Origin: Legionella busanensis
GTDB lineage: Bacteria; Pseudomonadota; Gammaproteobacteria; Legionellales; Legionellaceae
Assembly: GCF_900461525.1 (NCBI RefSeq)
Contig: NZ_UGOD01000001.1
Coordinates: forward strand, 3,268,001 to 3,332,000
DNA length: 64,000 nucleotides
Reading direction: 5' to 3'
In this document: piece by piece, positions 28,991-37,931 of the stretch
How positions within the stretch are numbered: position 1 is the first letter of the stretch
Layout of the letters: each line of letters opens with the position of its first letter
Position numbers and translations under genes: made by a program
The notes under the pieces: model-generated
Database searches by the model: none
Told to the model about the DNA's origin: nothing
The model's input: the letters and a program-made list of their open reading frames with translations, nothing else

Positions 28991-29461
28991 TTAATAATTA
29001 TTTTTCTTTAATAACCTTGATCGATCCCGTTGCCAATCTCGCGCTTTGATAGTATCGCGTTTATCATGTGTTTTTTTACCTCTTGCTAAAGCTAATTTCA
29101 TCTTTACACGGTTTTTGCGCCAATATAATGATAAAGGAATTAAGGTATAGCCTTGCCTTTCTACACTACCAATTAATTTATTTAATTCTTGCTTGTTTAA
29201 TAAAAGTTTACGTGTCCTTATAGGATCAGGATATAAATGCTTTGCAGCAGTAGGTAAAGGCTGAATTTGAGCACCTAACAAAAATGCTTCATTGTGCTTA
29301 ATAATGACATGTGCATCAGATAAATTTATCTTACCAGCACGTAAACTTTTTACTTCCCAACCCTCAAGCACTAAACCTGCTTCATATTCATCTTCAATAA
29401 AATAATCAAAACGAGCTTTCTTATTTAGAGCTATAGAAGCATCGTGATTTTTACTACTCAT
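28991..29461 (-). CDS. smpB: SsrA-binding protein SmpB
   Basis: Binds tmRNA and brings it to stalled ribosomes for trans-translation. The 156 residues carry the family hallmarks: YFIEDEYEAGLVLEGWEVKSLR, the SDAHVIIKHNEAFLLGAQIQP stretch, KLLLNKQEL and the C-terminal basic tail RGKKTHDKRDTIKARDWQRD. No tmRNA gene was found beside it. Confidence 0.97.
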   Translation of the reverse strand: MSSKNHDASIALNKKARFDYFIEDEYEAGLVLEGWEVKSLRAGKINLSDAHVIIKHNEAFLLGAQIQPLPTAAKHLYPDPIRTRKLLLNKQELNKLIGSVERQGYTLIPLSLYWRKNRVKMKLALARGKKTHDKRDTIKARDWQRDRSRLLKKNNY

Positions 29462-29778
29462 TAATCGCCTAACAATAAAATACTAAAAGTTAGAGTATAA
29501 CATCGGCTAGGAAAATTAATGAAGCTATAAAATAATATTCTAAATGAAAAATCATTAAACAAAACACGGGTAAAATCTTACTAATTTCGATTTATTAATT
29601 TGTAGGCTAACTATAACTTTGGTAATAATGCATCACTCTCTTGGTGTAGCGCTGAATTTGCGCACAAAATGTGATTAGACGGTTATTTAGTACTCAAGAT
29701 TGATCACTTACTAAATTTGTTTGTTGAATTGTATTTATAAAGATAAAATAAAAAGTGTATTTAAATTTAGGAGAAGTC
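29462..29778. other. 317-bp divergent gap
   Basis: Separates smpB from the peroxiredoxin gene. It is AT rich and must hold two divergent promoters, but no confident promoter hexamers, repeats or hairpins were identified. Confidence 0.5.
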
Positions 29779-30252
29779 ATGAAAATTGGTGAAAAAGTAC
29801 CCGATTTTCAATTTGCAGCAACAAACGGTATTAACGCCAATTTAGCGGATTACCAAGGTAGTTGGGTAATACTTTATTTTTATCCGAAAGATGCAACACC
29901 AGGCTGTACAACTGAAGGGCAAAATTTTCGTGATTTATATATAAATTTTCAAGCATTAAATGCTTTAGTATTTGGTGTTTCTCGTGACAGCATGAAGTCC
30001 CATGAAAAATTTAAATTAAACCAATCTTTTCCTTTTGAACTTATTAGTGATACTGATGAGAAATTATGTGCCTTATTTGACGTTATTAAAATGAAAAATA
30101 TGTATGGCAAACAAGTAAGGGGAATAGAACGTAGTACTTTTCTGATTAACCCGCAAGGTATTTTAACTTATGAATGGCGAAAGGTTAATGTACCTGATCA
30201 TGTTGATGAAATATTAGTTACGTTAAAACAGTTACAGAAAGAATTTAATTAA
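29779..30252 (+). CDS. bcp: Bcp/PrxQ-type thiol peroxidase
   Basis: Atypical peroxiredoxin that reduces hydroperoxides in the cytosol. The active site reads YFYPKDATPGCTTEGQNF, with the peroxidatic Cys in TPGCT. The usual resolving Cys five residues later is absent (a Gln lies there), so this is the one-Cys variant or uses another Cys, such as the one in LCALF. The ATG at 29779 follows AGGAGA and gives 157 residues, the family length; an upstream in-frame ATG at 29755 has no such site. Confidence 0.92.
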   Translation: MKIGEKVPDFQFAATNGINANLADYQGSWVILYFYPKDATPGCTTEGQNFRDLYINFQALNALVFGVSRDSMKSHEKFKLNQSFPFELISDTDEKLCALFDVIKMKNMYGKQVRGIERSTFLINPQGILTYEWRKVNVPDHVDEILVTLKQLQKEFN

Positions 30253-30333
30253 GAGCTAACAATGTTATAAAAAGAGACCTTGACGGCGACTAGTCAGGTT
30301 ACACAATGAATACTTTGGCTGATGGAGTGGGTT

Positions 30334-31737
30334 ATGGATAACAAAGGATATAAAAATAAGCTTTTTGTGCTCGATACAAACATAATGATGAGTGATCCAA
30401 CAGCAATTTATCGTTTTGATGAGCATGATATCTATTTACCCATGGTTGTTTTAGAAGAATTAGACAGCCATAAAACAGGACTTTCCGACGTAGCTCGTAA
30501 CGTTCGACAAACAAACCGAATGTTAGTTGAGTTGATGAGTGGTGCAACTCACAAGCAAATTGTTGAAGGTCTTTCTATTCCCAGCTTCCTACATCATGAC
30601 AGTAATAAAACAACTGGGCGGTTGTTTTTCCAAACAGACGATTTTGAGCAAATAGGCTCAAGTACATTGCCCGGCCATAAACCTGATAATACATTATTAG
30701 CTACGGCACTTGGCTTACAAAAAAAATACCCGGAACGGCAAATTATTATTATTTCTAAGGATATTAATTTACGAATTAAAGCAGGTATTTTAGGCATCAA
30801 AGCGGAAGATTATTACAATGATCAAGTGCTTGATGATGTTAGTCTCCTGCATAGTGGTTTACATTTCTTGGAAAATAATTTTTGGGATACGCATGTTAAG
30901 GATATGAACGCTTGGCAGGAAAGTGGTAAAAGTTTTTATAAAATTAGCGGCCCTATAACGCATCATTGGAATGCTAATGATTGTTTAAGTACTGAAGATA
31001 ATCAATTTCAAGCTATTGTAAAAAAGGTTGAAGCAGAGCATGCAATCATTCAAGTTGCTCGCGATTATACGCAACCAAAACACACGGTTTGGGGCATTAA
31101 CGCGCGTAATAGGGAACAGAATTTCTCCTTAAATTTATTACTCGATCCTGACATCGATTTTGTTACCCTGCAAGGTTCAGCTGGTACTGGAAAAACCCTA
31201 CTTACAATTGCAGCTGGTTTAACTCAAGTTTTAGATCAAAATCGCTACGCCGAGATTATTATGACTCGGGTAACTATTCCAGTTGGCGAGGATATTGGCT
31301 TTCTGCCTGGGACGGAAGAAGAAAAAATGACGCCTTGGATGGGCGCTTTAATGGATAACCTGGAAGTACTACATAGCTCGCAAGAAGGGGGCAGCTTTGG
31401 ACGTAATGCGACCCAAGATCTCTTACAAAATAAAATTAAAATTCGTTCTTTAAATTATATGCGGGGTCGAACTTTTTTAAATCGATTTATCATCATTGAT
31501 GAAGCCCAAAACCTAACACCTAAACAAATTAAAACCTTGGTAACCCGTGCTGGCCCCGGTACTAAAGTTGTTTGCCTAGGTGATATTAAGCAAATTGATA
31601 CGCCTTATTTAACTGAAACAACCTCAGGTCTAACGTTTGCCGTTGATCGATTTAAGCATTGGGAACATAGTGCACATATGACGCTGTTACGTGGCGAACG
31701 ATCAAGACTTGCTTATTATGCAGCTGAGCATTTATAG
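30334..31737 (+). CDS. PhoH-family ATPase with N-terminal PIN domain
   Basis: PIN-PhoH protein of 467 residues. The N-terminal PIN ribonuclease domain (about 1-145) opens with KLFVLDTNIMM, with acidic residues at the usual places (DTN, EELD, IISKDINLR). The C-terminal PhoH ATPase (about 235-465) has Walker A LQGSAGTGKTLL and Walker B FIIIDEAQNLTP. In related PhoH2 proteins the pair acts as an RNase coupled to an RNA helicase. The ATG at 30334 follows GGAG at six bases. guaC follows after 25 bases in the same direction. Confidence 0.93.
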   Translation: MDNKGYKNKLFVLDTNIMMSDPTAIYRFDEHDIYLPMVVLEELDSHKTGLSDVARNVRQTNRMLVELMSGATHKQIVEGLSIPSFLHHDSNKTTGRLFFQTDDFEQIGSSTLPGHKPDNTLLATALGLQKKYPERQIIIISKDINLRIKAGILGIKAEDYYNDQVLDDVSLLHSGLHFLENNFWDTHVKDMNAWQESGKSFYKISGPITHHWNANDCLSTEDNQFQAIVKKVEAEHAIIQVARDYTQPKHTVWGINARNREQNFSLNLLLDPDIDFVTLQGSAGTGKTLLTIAAGLTQVLDQNRYAEIIMTRVTIPVGEDIGFLPGTEEEKMTPWMGALMDNLEVLHSSQEGGSFGRNATQDLLQNKIKIRSLNYMRGRTFLNRFIIIDEAQNLTPKQIKTLVTRAGPGTKVVCLGDIKQIDTPYLTETTSGLTFAVDRFKHWEHSAHMTLLRGERSRLAYYAAEHL

Positions 31738-31762
31738 TACGTCTTTTAAAAGAGGATAACCG

Positions 31763-32776
31763 ATGAACAATCATGCCATCACCTTCGATGATGTATTATT
31801 AGTCCCTTCTTATAATCATCATGAATCGAGGCGAGTCGTTGATATTAGTATGACTGATCGCTTAAGTAAGCTTAGCTTACAACTGCCAGTCATTAGCTCC
31901 AATATGGATACTATTACTGAAAGTAAGATGGCTAATTTTATGCACAGTAAAGGCGGTATTGGTGCCTTACATCGCTTTTTAAGTATTGAAGATAACATTG
32001 CCGAATTTAAGCGGTGCACGGGCCCTGTATTTGTTTCTGTTGGTTGTAGTGAAGCTGAATTACAACGCGCTGAAGCATTAAGGGATGCAGGAGCTGATTA
32101 CTTTTGTGTTGATGTTGCTCATGCCCATGCTAAATATGTAGGTAAAACATTAAAAAGTCTAAGGCAAGTATTAGGCTCTCGTTGTATTATGGCAGGTAAT
32201 GTTGCAACTTATGCTGGCGCTGACTATCTAGCTTCTTGTGGCGCTGATATCATTAAAGCAGGTATTGGTGGCGGCTCGGTATGTAGTACTCGGATTAAAA
32301 CTGGCTTTGGTATTCCCATGCTAACCTGTATACAAGATTGTGCACGCACCGATCGCTCAATTGTTGCTGATGGTGGTATTCGTACCTCAGGTGATATTGT
32401 TAAAGCGTTAGCGTTTGGCGCTGATTTTGTCATGATTGGTGGTATGCTTGCTGGCACCGAGCCAACGCCTGGTAATGTTATTACTAAAGAAAATGGAACA
32501 AAAGTTAAGCGCTACCGAGGCATGGCATCTCGCGAAGCACAAGAAGAATTTTTAGGTCAGATGCATGAATGGAAGACAGCAGAAGGAGTCGCTACTGAAG
32601 TAGTATATCGTAATAATCAAGAAGCTATTATTGCAGATATCATTGGAGGGCTACGTTCTGGGTTAACTTATGCTGGAGCAGATTCTATTTCAGAATTACA
32701 GCGTAAATTAAATTATGTGGTGGTAACACAAGCTGGTCGTTTGGAAAGTTTACCGCATAAGTTAATAGAAGCTTGA
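31763..32776 (+). CDS. guaC: GMP reductase
   Basis: Reduces GMP to IMP with NADPH, part of purine salvage. The IMPDH/GMPR barrel is complete with the active-site loop GGGSVCSTRIKTGFG and VADGGIRTSGDIVKALAFGADFVMIGG. At 337 residues it lacks the CBS-domain insert that makes IMP dehydrogenase about 490 residues, so GMP reductase is the better name. AGAGGATAA precedes the ATG. It lies directly after phoH, and a clear terminator follows. Confidence 0.9.
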   Translation: MNNHAITFDDVLLVPSYNHHESRRVVDISMTDRLSKLSLQLPVISSNMDTITESKMANFMHSKGGIGALHRFLSIEDNIAEFKRCTGPVFVSVGCSEAELQRAEALRDAGADYFCVDVAHAHAKYVGKTLKSLRQVLGSRCIMAGNVATYAGADYLASCGADIIKAGIGGGSVCSTRIKTGFGIPMLTCIQDCARTDRSIVADGGIRTSGDIVKALAFGADFVMIGGMLAGTEPTPGNVITKENGTKVKRYRGMASREAQEEFLGQMHEWKTAEGVATEVVYRNNQEAIIADIIGGLRSGLTYAGADSISELQRKLNYVVVTQAGRLESLPHKLIEA

Positions 32777-32787
32777 CACAACAAGAA

Positions 32788-32815
32788 AAGAGCCCTAACT
32801 ATGTTAGGGCTTTAT
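32788..32815. terminator. Rho-independent terminator shared by guaC and the convergent small gene
   Basis: A perfect 9-bp stem, AGCCCTAAC (32791-32799) and GTTAGGGCT (32803-32811), with a three-base loop and flanked by A-rich and T-containing sequence. It falls between two convergent stops and can work on both strands. Confidence 0.85.
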
Positions 32816-33096
32816 CAAAGTACCATTGCTACTTCGGCTAGTTCAGAGGCGTCAACTCCTGCAGCAGCGTCTCCTCCTCCGCTTAAACCATCACTCTGTT
32901 TCATGAAGTCGTTATTAAAACTATCCATTGGATTACTACTTTTCTTAGACTCTTTTTTATCGGAAGACTCCTCTTTGTTTGAATCATCGTCTTGAAATAA
33001 TGCCTTCATTGCCTCTTCCATAGTTGCTTGTACCGAATTGCAACTTAAAGGGCTTAGCATACCCATAGTATCTGCAGGAGATGGACTTGAAGCCAT
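32815..33096 (-). CDS. Small acidic Ser-rich hypothetical protein, 93 aa
   Basis: A low-complexity protein: an N-terminal helix (ATMEEAMKALF), a central charged Asp/Glu/Lys/Ser tract and an Ala/Gly-rich end. No family is recognised. The ATG is preceded by GAGGTAATT, and its stop abuts the shared terminator, both supporting a real gene. Conservation cannot be judged here; a small secreted or disordered protein is possible. Confidence 0.55.
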   Translation of the reverse strand: MASSPSPADTMGMLSPLSCNSVQATMEEAMKALFQDDDSNKEESSDKKESKKSSNPMDSFNNDFMKQSDGLSGGGDAAAGVDASELAEVAMVL

Positions 33097-33284
33097 AATA
33101 ATTACCTCTATTCACTTTATAAAATAATAAAATTTAAGCTTAATTAGCTGTATTGAGCTTGACTCAATTATTAACATCACTAAATAATTAAATAGTTTAA
33201 TTAAATTAAATTTTACTGCAACTAAGTTAATTATAAACCATTTTGTTTTAATTTTTACACTTTTTTAGCAATTAAGGTGGCTTA

Positions 33285-34157
33285 ATGAAGCATGAAGACT
33301 TGCGCTGTATTTATATGGGTAAGCAGCTATATACAGTCAACAGTGAAGATTTAGACATTATAGCACCTAAAAAATTAAACAATCGGAAGAGTCGTAGCGC
33401 ACTCTTACTTTTGCATGGCTTTTCCTCTACACCTGGCGTTTACCGCTTTTTATTACCTCATATTAAAGATTTTTACGATAGTTTAATTATACCTGCTTTG
33501 CCGGGCCATGTAGAAAGTATTCAAGCGTTTAGTCAAATAAAAGACAGCGAATTACTGCAGTTTGCTGAGCAAACATGCGCTTCTTTGGTAGAGAAGTATC
33601 AATATGTAGATGTCTTAGGATTATCATTAGGCGGACTTATTGGTTGCCACTTAAGTAATAAATTTGACTTACGCCACTTATATCTACTGGCGCCAGCTTT
33701 GGATTTAACCCTAAATATCACAAAAACAATGTGGTTAATTCAATTTTTGCAAGCCCTGGGTTTTCGTAATATACGCAGTGCAGCAGGAAATATCTACCTA
33801 TCTTTGGCACAAGAAAAAGTTTATCAGCAGATGACTGTTAAGAGGGGCTTTAATTTAGATGAGTTTAAAGGCGGCGAAATTGCTTATCGCCAAATTCCTC
33901 TAGCAGCTAGCCTTACTATATTAACGCTTATTAAAGAGTTTCAATTTATCATACCCAAATGCCCTACTGATTTATTTTTAGGAGCCCACGATAAAGTAGT
34001 TAATAGTCAGCAAGTTGCTAAGCGTTTTGCAAATCAAGCTCATATTAAAACTCACTGGTTACCTAATTCGGCTCATGTTTTACCATTAGATAATGATATT
34101 GAAGTTATTATTCAATCTATTAAAACCAACTTCCAACCTTTGCAATCTAAAAAATAG
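33285..34157 (+). CDS. Alpha/beta hydrolase (carboxylesterase/monoacylglycerol-lipase-like)
   Basis: Serine hydrolase of 290 residues. The oxyanion block LLLLHGFSSTPGVY comes first, followed by the nucleophile elbow GLSLGG (Ser near residue 120), an acidic residue in FLGAHDKVV and a catalytic His in NSAHVLPLD. The arrangement resembles the carboxylesterase Est30/MGL-like group. It has no signal peptide. AAGGTGG precedes the ATG. It is followed after 160 bases by the zinc-ribbon operon, which is probably separately transcribed. Confidence 0.88.
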   Translation: MKHEDLRCIYMGKQLYTVNSEDLDIIAPKKLNNRKSRSALLLLHGFSSTPGVYRFLLPHIKDFYDSLIIPALPGHVESIQAFSQIKDSELLQFAEQTCASLVEKYQYVDVLGLSLGGLIGCHLSNKFDLRHLYLLAPALDLTLNITKTMWLIQFLQALGFRNIRSAAGNIYLSLAQEKVYQQMTVKRGFNLDEFKGGEIAYRQIPLAASLTILTLIKEFQFIIPKCPTDLFLGAHDKVVNSQQVAKRFANQAHIKTHWLPNSAHVLPLDNDIEVIIQSIKTNFQPLQSKK

Positions 34158-34318
34158 TATGAAATAAAGGCTCATTTTTAGAGAGCTTTTAAATTATTGC
34201 TTATAATGAAATAAAGAAAGAATAGAATTCTTCTAAAACTACTAAAGTCTTTTTTGGATGAGAATTAATAGTAGTTTCCTAAGAATTCCAATGTTCGTAT
34301 AGCTGAAGGAACAGTTTA

Positions 34319-36595
34319 ATGAGCAATAAAAAAATAATTATTTTGGCTGATGAGAACTATTCTTTAGACGCCGATTTTACGCCGTCCCACTCAGTGGAAT
34401 ATATTCAAACATTAGATGATTTTTCTGCTAATGAATGTTTCTTATTGGCTCTTAAAGTTACTCAAACGACCTCATGGACTTTGCTTCAGCAGCTAAGAAA
34501 AATGCCAAATGCTCAACTTACTCCTCTCTTTTATATAGGCGAAATTGATGAACGGCTTTCATCTTTGTATGACGGCCCATTAGATGAAAAAGCCCTTGAA
34601 ATAGCCGACCGAATAAATGAGCTTATTACTCAAATTTCAGCCGAGTATACGCATGCTATAACTTATTTAGAGCAATTAATTTTAAGTTATTTATTCACTC
34701 GTAAAGACTATTTATTAACAGGTTTTATTGACTATCATGTGCCCTCGGGCATTGAGTACCCTTTAGTACGTTTTTTAAATCCCAATAATGAAGAAAAAGA
34801 TAGTTGGGCCTTTTTAGAAACAATGGCTGATGATGGCTTGTTACAACCTCAGTTAATAATTGGCGAAGTTCAATTATGTCCAACTTGCCAATCACCAGCC
34901 CTTTCCGGTGCGGAACTTATCCGTTGTACTGTGTGTAAGAGCAGCATATTAAAAGTGTCTCTTGATCCAAATAACAACAAATATTGTCCCTACTGCCAAA
35001 CCAAATTTGAATCTCAAGCGGCAGCCAGTGAATCATTTGAATTAAAAAATGAGCTTCCCTTTTACAGGCCTTCTTTCGCAGAAAAAACAATCACCTGTTT
35101 AGATTGCAAGAGACAATTATCGCAAACAGAATTACTAACGAAGAAATGTTTTACTTACGTAATTACAAATGAGGGTAAAAAGTTTGTTAAAGGAATTTCT
35201 TTTAAAAGAACATACCTTATAAGTGACAAAGCGCCTATTCAATCTGTAACAGATACTAATAAAGAGCTCACTACTGTATACTCTGTCCAAGCCCTGCCCA
35301 CTCGGGGTTGTTTTTCCGTAATACTTGATTTAACATCGAATTGGCAAGATAAATTGATTGCTCTGCGCAAGCTAAGCTACTATCAACTAACTCCTCTTTT
35401 TTATTTGGGCGAATTTATAACCTCACCAGAATTAATGCCACTCTTTGATGGCCCTTTTGATAATAATTCCATTCTTATTGCAAATGATATTAATGAACGT
35501 ATTCAACGTTTGTATTTTAATGAAAATAATCAATTTATTGGCCAATATGAATGGTTTATATTAAGTTATTTATTCACGCGTCCTAAATTACGTTTATTAC
35601 CTCAGTTAAATCATCAAGTAACACAAGCTTTTACTTATCCAGTACTTGATTTATTTGGGCAACCGCAAAAGGAAGATACGTGGGAATATTTACAAGACCT
35701 AGTCACAAGCGGATTTTTAAAACAAGGGGCCGCACATAGTGAAATACAAGCTTGCCCGAGCTGCCATGCAGGTCTTTTAAATTTTACAAGTAATTGTCCA
35801 AACTGCCATTCTGTCGATATTCAAGAACAACAATTTATTCATTGCTTTACTTGTGGCCATATTGGCCCTATTTCTGAGTTTATGTTACGCGAACAATTAA
35901 GATGTAGCCGCTGTCATACCAAATTAAGACACATTGGCATTGATTATGATAAACCCTTGGAAGACAAATTATGCTTAAATTGCAAGCATTCTTTTTTTGA
36001 ATATGAAGTTAATGTAACTTGCCTTGTTTGTAAAAAGCAATCTATGCCACAAGATTTACTAACTAGAAAATTATATGAGTACAATCTTGATCGCTATGGT
36101 ATTAATATTATCACTGGAGTTAGACAGAATTTATTTAAAGAATTGCCTCAAATTTTTAAATTTTTAGAATTCAATGCTTTTATGGCTATTGTTAAATGGA
36201 ATATAAAAATGGCTAAACGATTTAATAACCTTTCTTTTAGTTTACTAGCTATTAATATTTTAAATACGGATGATTTAATGCTTGAACTTGGTTTATTAAA
36301 AATGGAAAAGCTTTTACGTGAATTTTTTGAGGGATTAAGAACAGTATTTCGCGAAATCGATCTTTGTACTAAAAATGAAAATCAGCTTATATTTTTTTTA
36401 CCGATGACTGATGAGCATGCCAGTTCATTTATAATAAAAAAAATAAGAGATTTTACTGAAAAAAATTGGCGCAGACAGGAAGCAAAAATTGATATTAGCT
36501 TAAGCTATGTTTCATCGCACGAAATCATTAAATTAAATTTAAATGAAAACTCATTATTGGCCGAATTACATGGGTGGAAAACCTATGAACAGTGA
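34319..36595 (+). CDS. Multi-zinc-ribbon protein with tandem TackOD1-like modules and a degenerate GGDEF domain
   Basis: 758 residues. An N-terminal receiver-like part is followed by two copies of one module: QLTPLFY (66-72 and 356-362), ILSYLFTR (121-128 and 414-421), a D-x-W-x-(F/Y)-L helix, then zinc ribbons. CxxC pairs lie at 187, 203, 223, 260 and at 479, 493, 509, 529, 552, 568, ten in all. The helix-plus-ribbon module resembles what is called the TackOD1 domain. The last 140 residues look like a GGDEF fold whose signature is replaced by NENQL at 686-690, so it should not make c-di-GMP. The next gene overlaps its end by 11 bases. Likely a cytosolic sensor or assembly regulator for the glycosyltransferase that follows; the ligand is unknown. 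Confidence 0.75.
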   Translation: MSNKKIIILADENYSLDADFTPSHSVEYIQTLDDFSANECFLLALKVTQTTSWTLLQQLRKMPNAQLTPLFYIGEIDERLSSLYDGPLDEKALEIADRINELITQISAEYTHAITYLEQLILSYLFTRKDYLLTGFIDYHVPSGIEYPLVRFLNPNNEEKDSWAFLETMADDGLLQPQLIIGEVQLCPTCQSPALSGAELIRCTVCKSSILKVSLDPNNNKYCPYCQTKFESQAAASESFELKNELPFYRPSFAEKTITCLDCKRQLSQTELLTKKCFTYVITNEGKKFVKGISFKRTYLISDKAPIQSVTDTNKELTTVYSVQALPTRGCFSVILDLTSNWQDKLIALRKLSYYQLTPLFYLGEFITSPELMPLFDGPFDNNSILIANDINERIQRLYFNENNQFIGQYEWFILSYLFTRPKLRLLPQLNHQVTQAFTYPVLDLFGQPQKEDTWEYLQDLVTSGFLKQGAAHSEIQACPSCHAGLLNFTSNCPNCHSVDIQEQQFIHCFTCGHIGPISEFMLREQLRCSRCHTKLRHIGIDYDKPLEDKLCLNCKHSFFEYEVNVTCLVCKKQSMPQDLLTRKLYEYNLDRYGINIITGVRQNLFKELPQIFKFLEFNAFMAIVKWNIKMAKRFNNLSFSLLAINILNTDDLMLELGLLKMEKLLREFFEGLRTVFREIDLCTKNENQLIFFLPMTDEHASSFIIKKIRDFTEKNWRRQEAKIDISLSYVSSHEIIKLNLNENSLLAELHGWKTYEQ

Positions 36596-37913
36596 TATTT
36601 TTTATGAAATAGCTTATCATTTAACGTCTATTTTTAAAAATAATCAAAATCTTAGCTTTGCCCTTTTATTCTTTCCCTATGTTATTTTTATGGAAATTCC
36701 CTATAGTATTATTGTTATTCTATCAAGCGTAAGAAGCTGGTTAAAAAAATATAGCTTATATGCCTATACAAATAGTTATCCCTTAGTGACCGTCATTATC
36801 ACCGCTTACAGTGAAAGCAAGGCTGAATTAAACATCACAATAAGATCGCTAATAGAACAAAATTATCCTGGCAAAATAGAAAGCATTATTATTTTCGATA
36901 GTTCAGGTACAAATAGAGCTAGTATTTTTTTTGCTGAAGAACTGGTAAAGGCTTATCAAGGTATTCGTAATCGTGAATTTAGGTTAGTAAAAAAATTAAC
37001 TCGTGGTGGACACGCTAATTCAATGAACCTCGGCTTAAGGCTTGCAAAAGGAGCGGTGTTAATTATGCTTGATGCCGATACATCAATTGATAATCAAACT
37101 ATTAGTAAAGCAGCTCGCCATTTTGCTGACCCCGATGTTGTAGCCGTTTCTGGCGCAATTCGCGTTCGAAATTTTAAAGATTCAATATTAACCAGATTAC
37201 AAGCTATAGAATATATGCTTGGAATTCAACTCGGGCGCTTTGGTTTAAGTGAAGTCAATGCTGTGAATAACATTTCAAGTGCATTTGGCGTCTTTAGAAC
37301 AAGTTTTTTAAAAGTGATGGGTGGTTGGTTAAATGGTACAGCAGAAGATTTAGATTTAACCTTGCGTATTCATGCGTATAGTGCACGTTATCCAAACTTA
37401 AAAATTGTGCATGAACCCTATGCCGTGGCTTGGACAGCCGCACCTACTTCCATGCGCAAGTTATTAAAACAACGTATGCGTTGGGATGGCGATTTGTATT
37501 ACATCTATGTACGTAGACACTGGCGAAAATTTAATTCTCAATTTTTAGGACGCACAAAAAATATTTTCATGATTTGGTACAGCCTATATTTCCAGCTGAC
37601 ATTACCCTTCGTTATTATGTTATACACACTTTGGCTACTCATTACCTATAACCTTGGCTTTTTAATCGCCATACATGTATTAATCTATATCTACTATCTC
37701 ATAGCAGATTATTTTTTATTTGCTTTATTTTTAATTCTTGTCTCAGAGCGGCCGAAAAGCGATGCTAAGATGTTAGGCTGGATATTAATTATGCCCATTT
37801 ATCTACAAATAATGAGACTTGTTTCTGCTTCCTTTATTATTAATGAAATGTTATTTAAATCACATCGGACTTCAACTATGGCACCATGGTATATAATTAA
37901 AAAAACAAAATAA
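36585..37913 (+). CDS. BcsA-like processive GT2 glycosyltransferase
   Basis: Inner-membrane polysaccharide synthase-like protein of 442 residues. A first membrane segment lies near residues 20-40. The GT2 domain starts PLVTVIITAYSES; the UDP/metal motif is LDADTS, the acceptor motif TAEDLDLTLRI, and the processive-synthase signature QRMRW follows. Three or four C-terminal membrane segments follow. There is no PilZ domain, so c-di-GMP control, if any, must come from a partner. The ATG at 36585 follows GGGTGGAAA and overlaps the preceding gene by 11 bases; an earlier ATG at 36543 is less likely. The product is probably an unidentified exopolysaccharide. Confidence 0.88.
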   Translation: MNSDIFYEIAYHLTSIFKNNQNLSFALLFFPYVIFMEIPYSIIVILSSVRSWLKKYSLYAYTNSYPLVTVIITAYSESKAELNITIRSLIEQNYPGKIESIIIFDSSGTNRASIFFAEELVKAYQGIRNREFRLVKKLTRGGHANSMNLGLRLAKGAVLIMLDADTSIDNQTISKAARHFADPDVVAVSGAIRVRNFKDSILTRLQAIEYMLGIQLGRFGLSEVNAVNNISSAFGVFRTSFLKVMGGWLNGTAEDLDLTLRIHAYSARYPNLKIVHEPYAVAWTAAPTSMRKLLKQRMRWDGDLYYIYVRRHWRKFNSQFLGRTKNIFMIWYSLYFQLTLPFVIMLYTLWLLITYNLGFLIAIHVLIYIYYLIADYFLFALFLILVSERPKSDAKMLGWILIMPIYLQIMRLVSASFIINEMLFKSHRTSTMAPWYIIKKTK

Positions 37914-37931
37914 ATAAACAGATTATATAAT

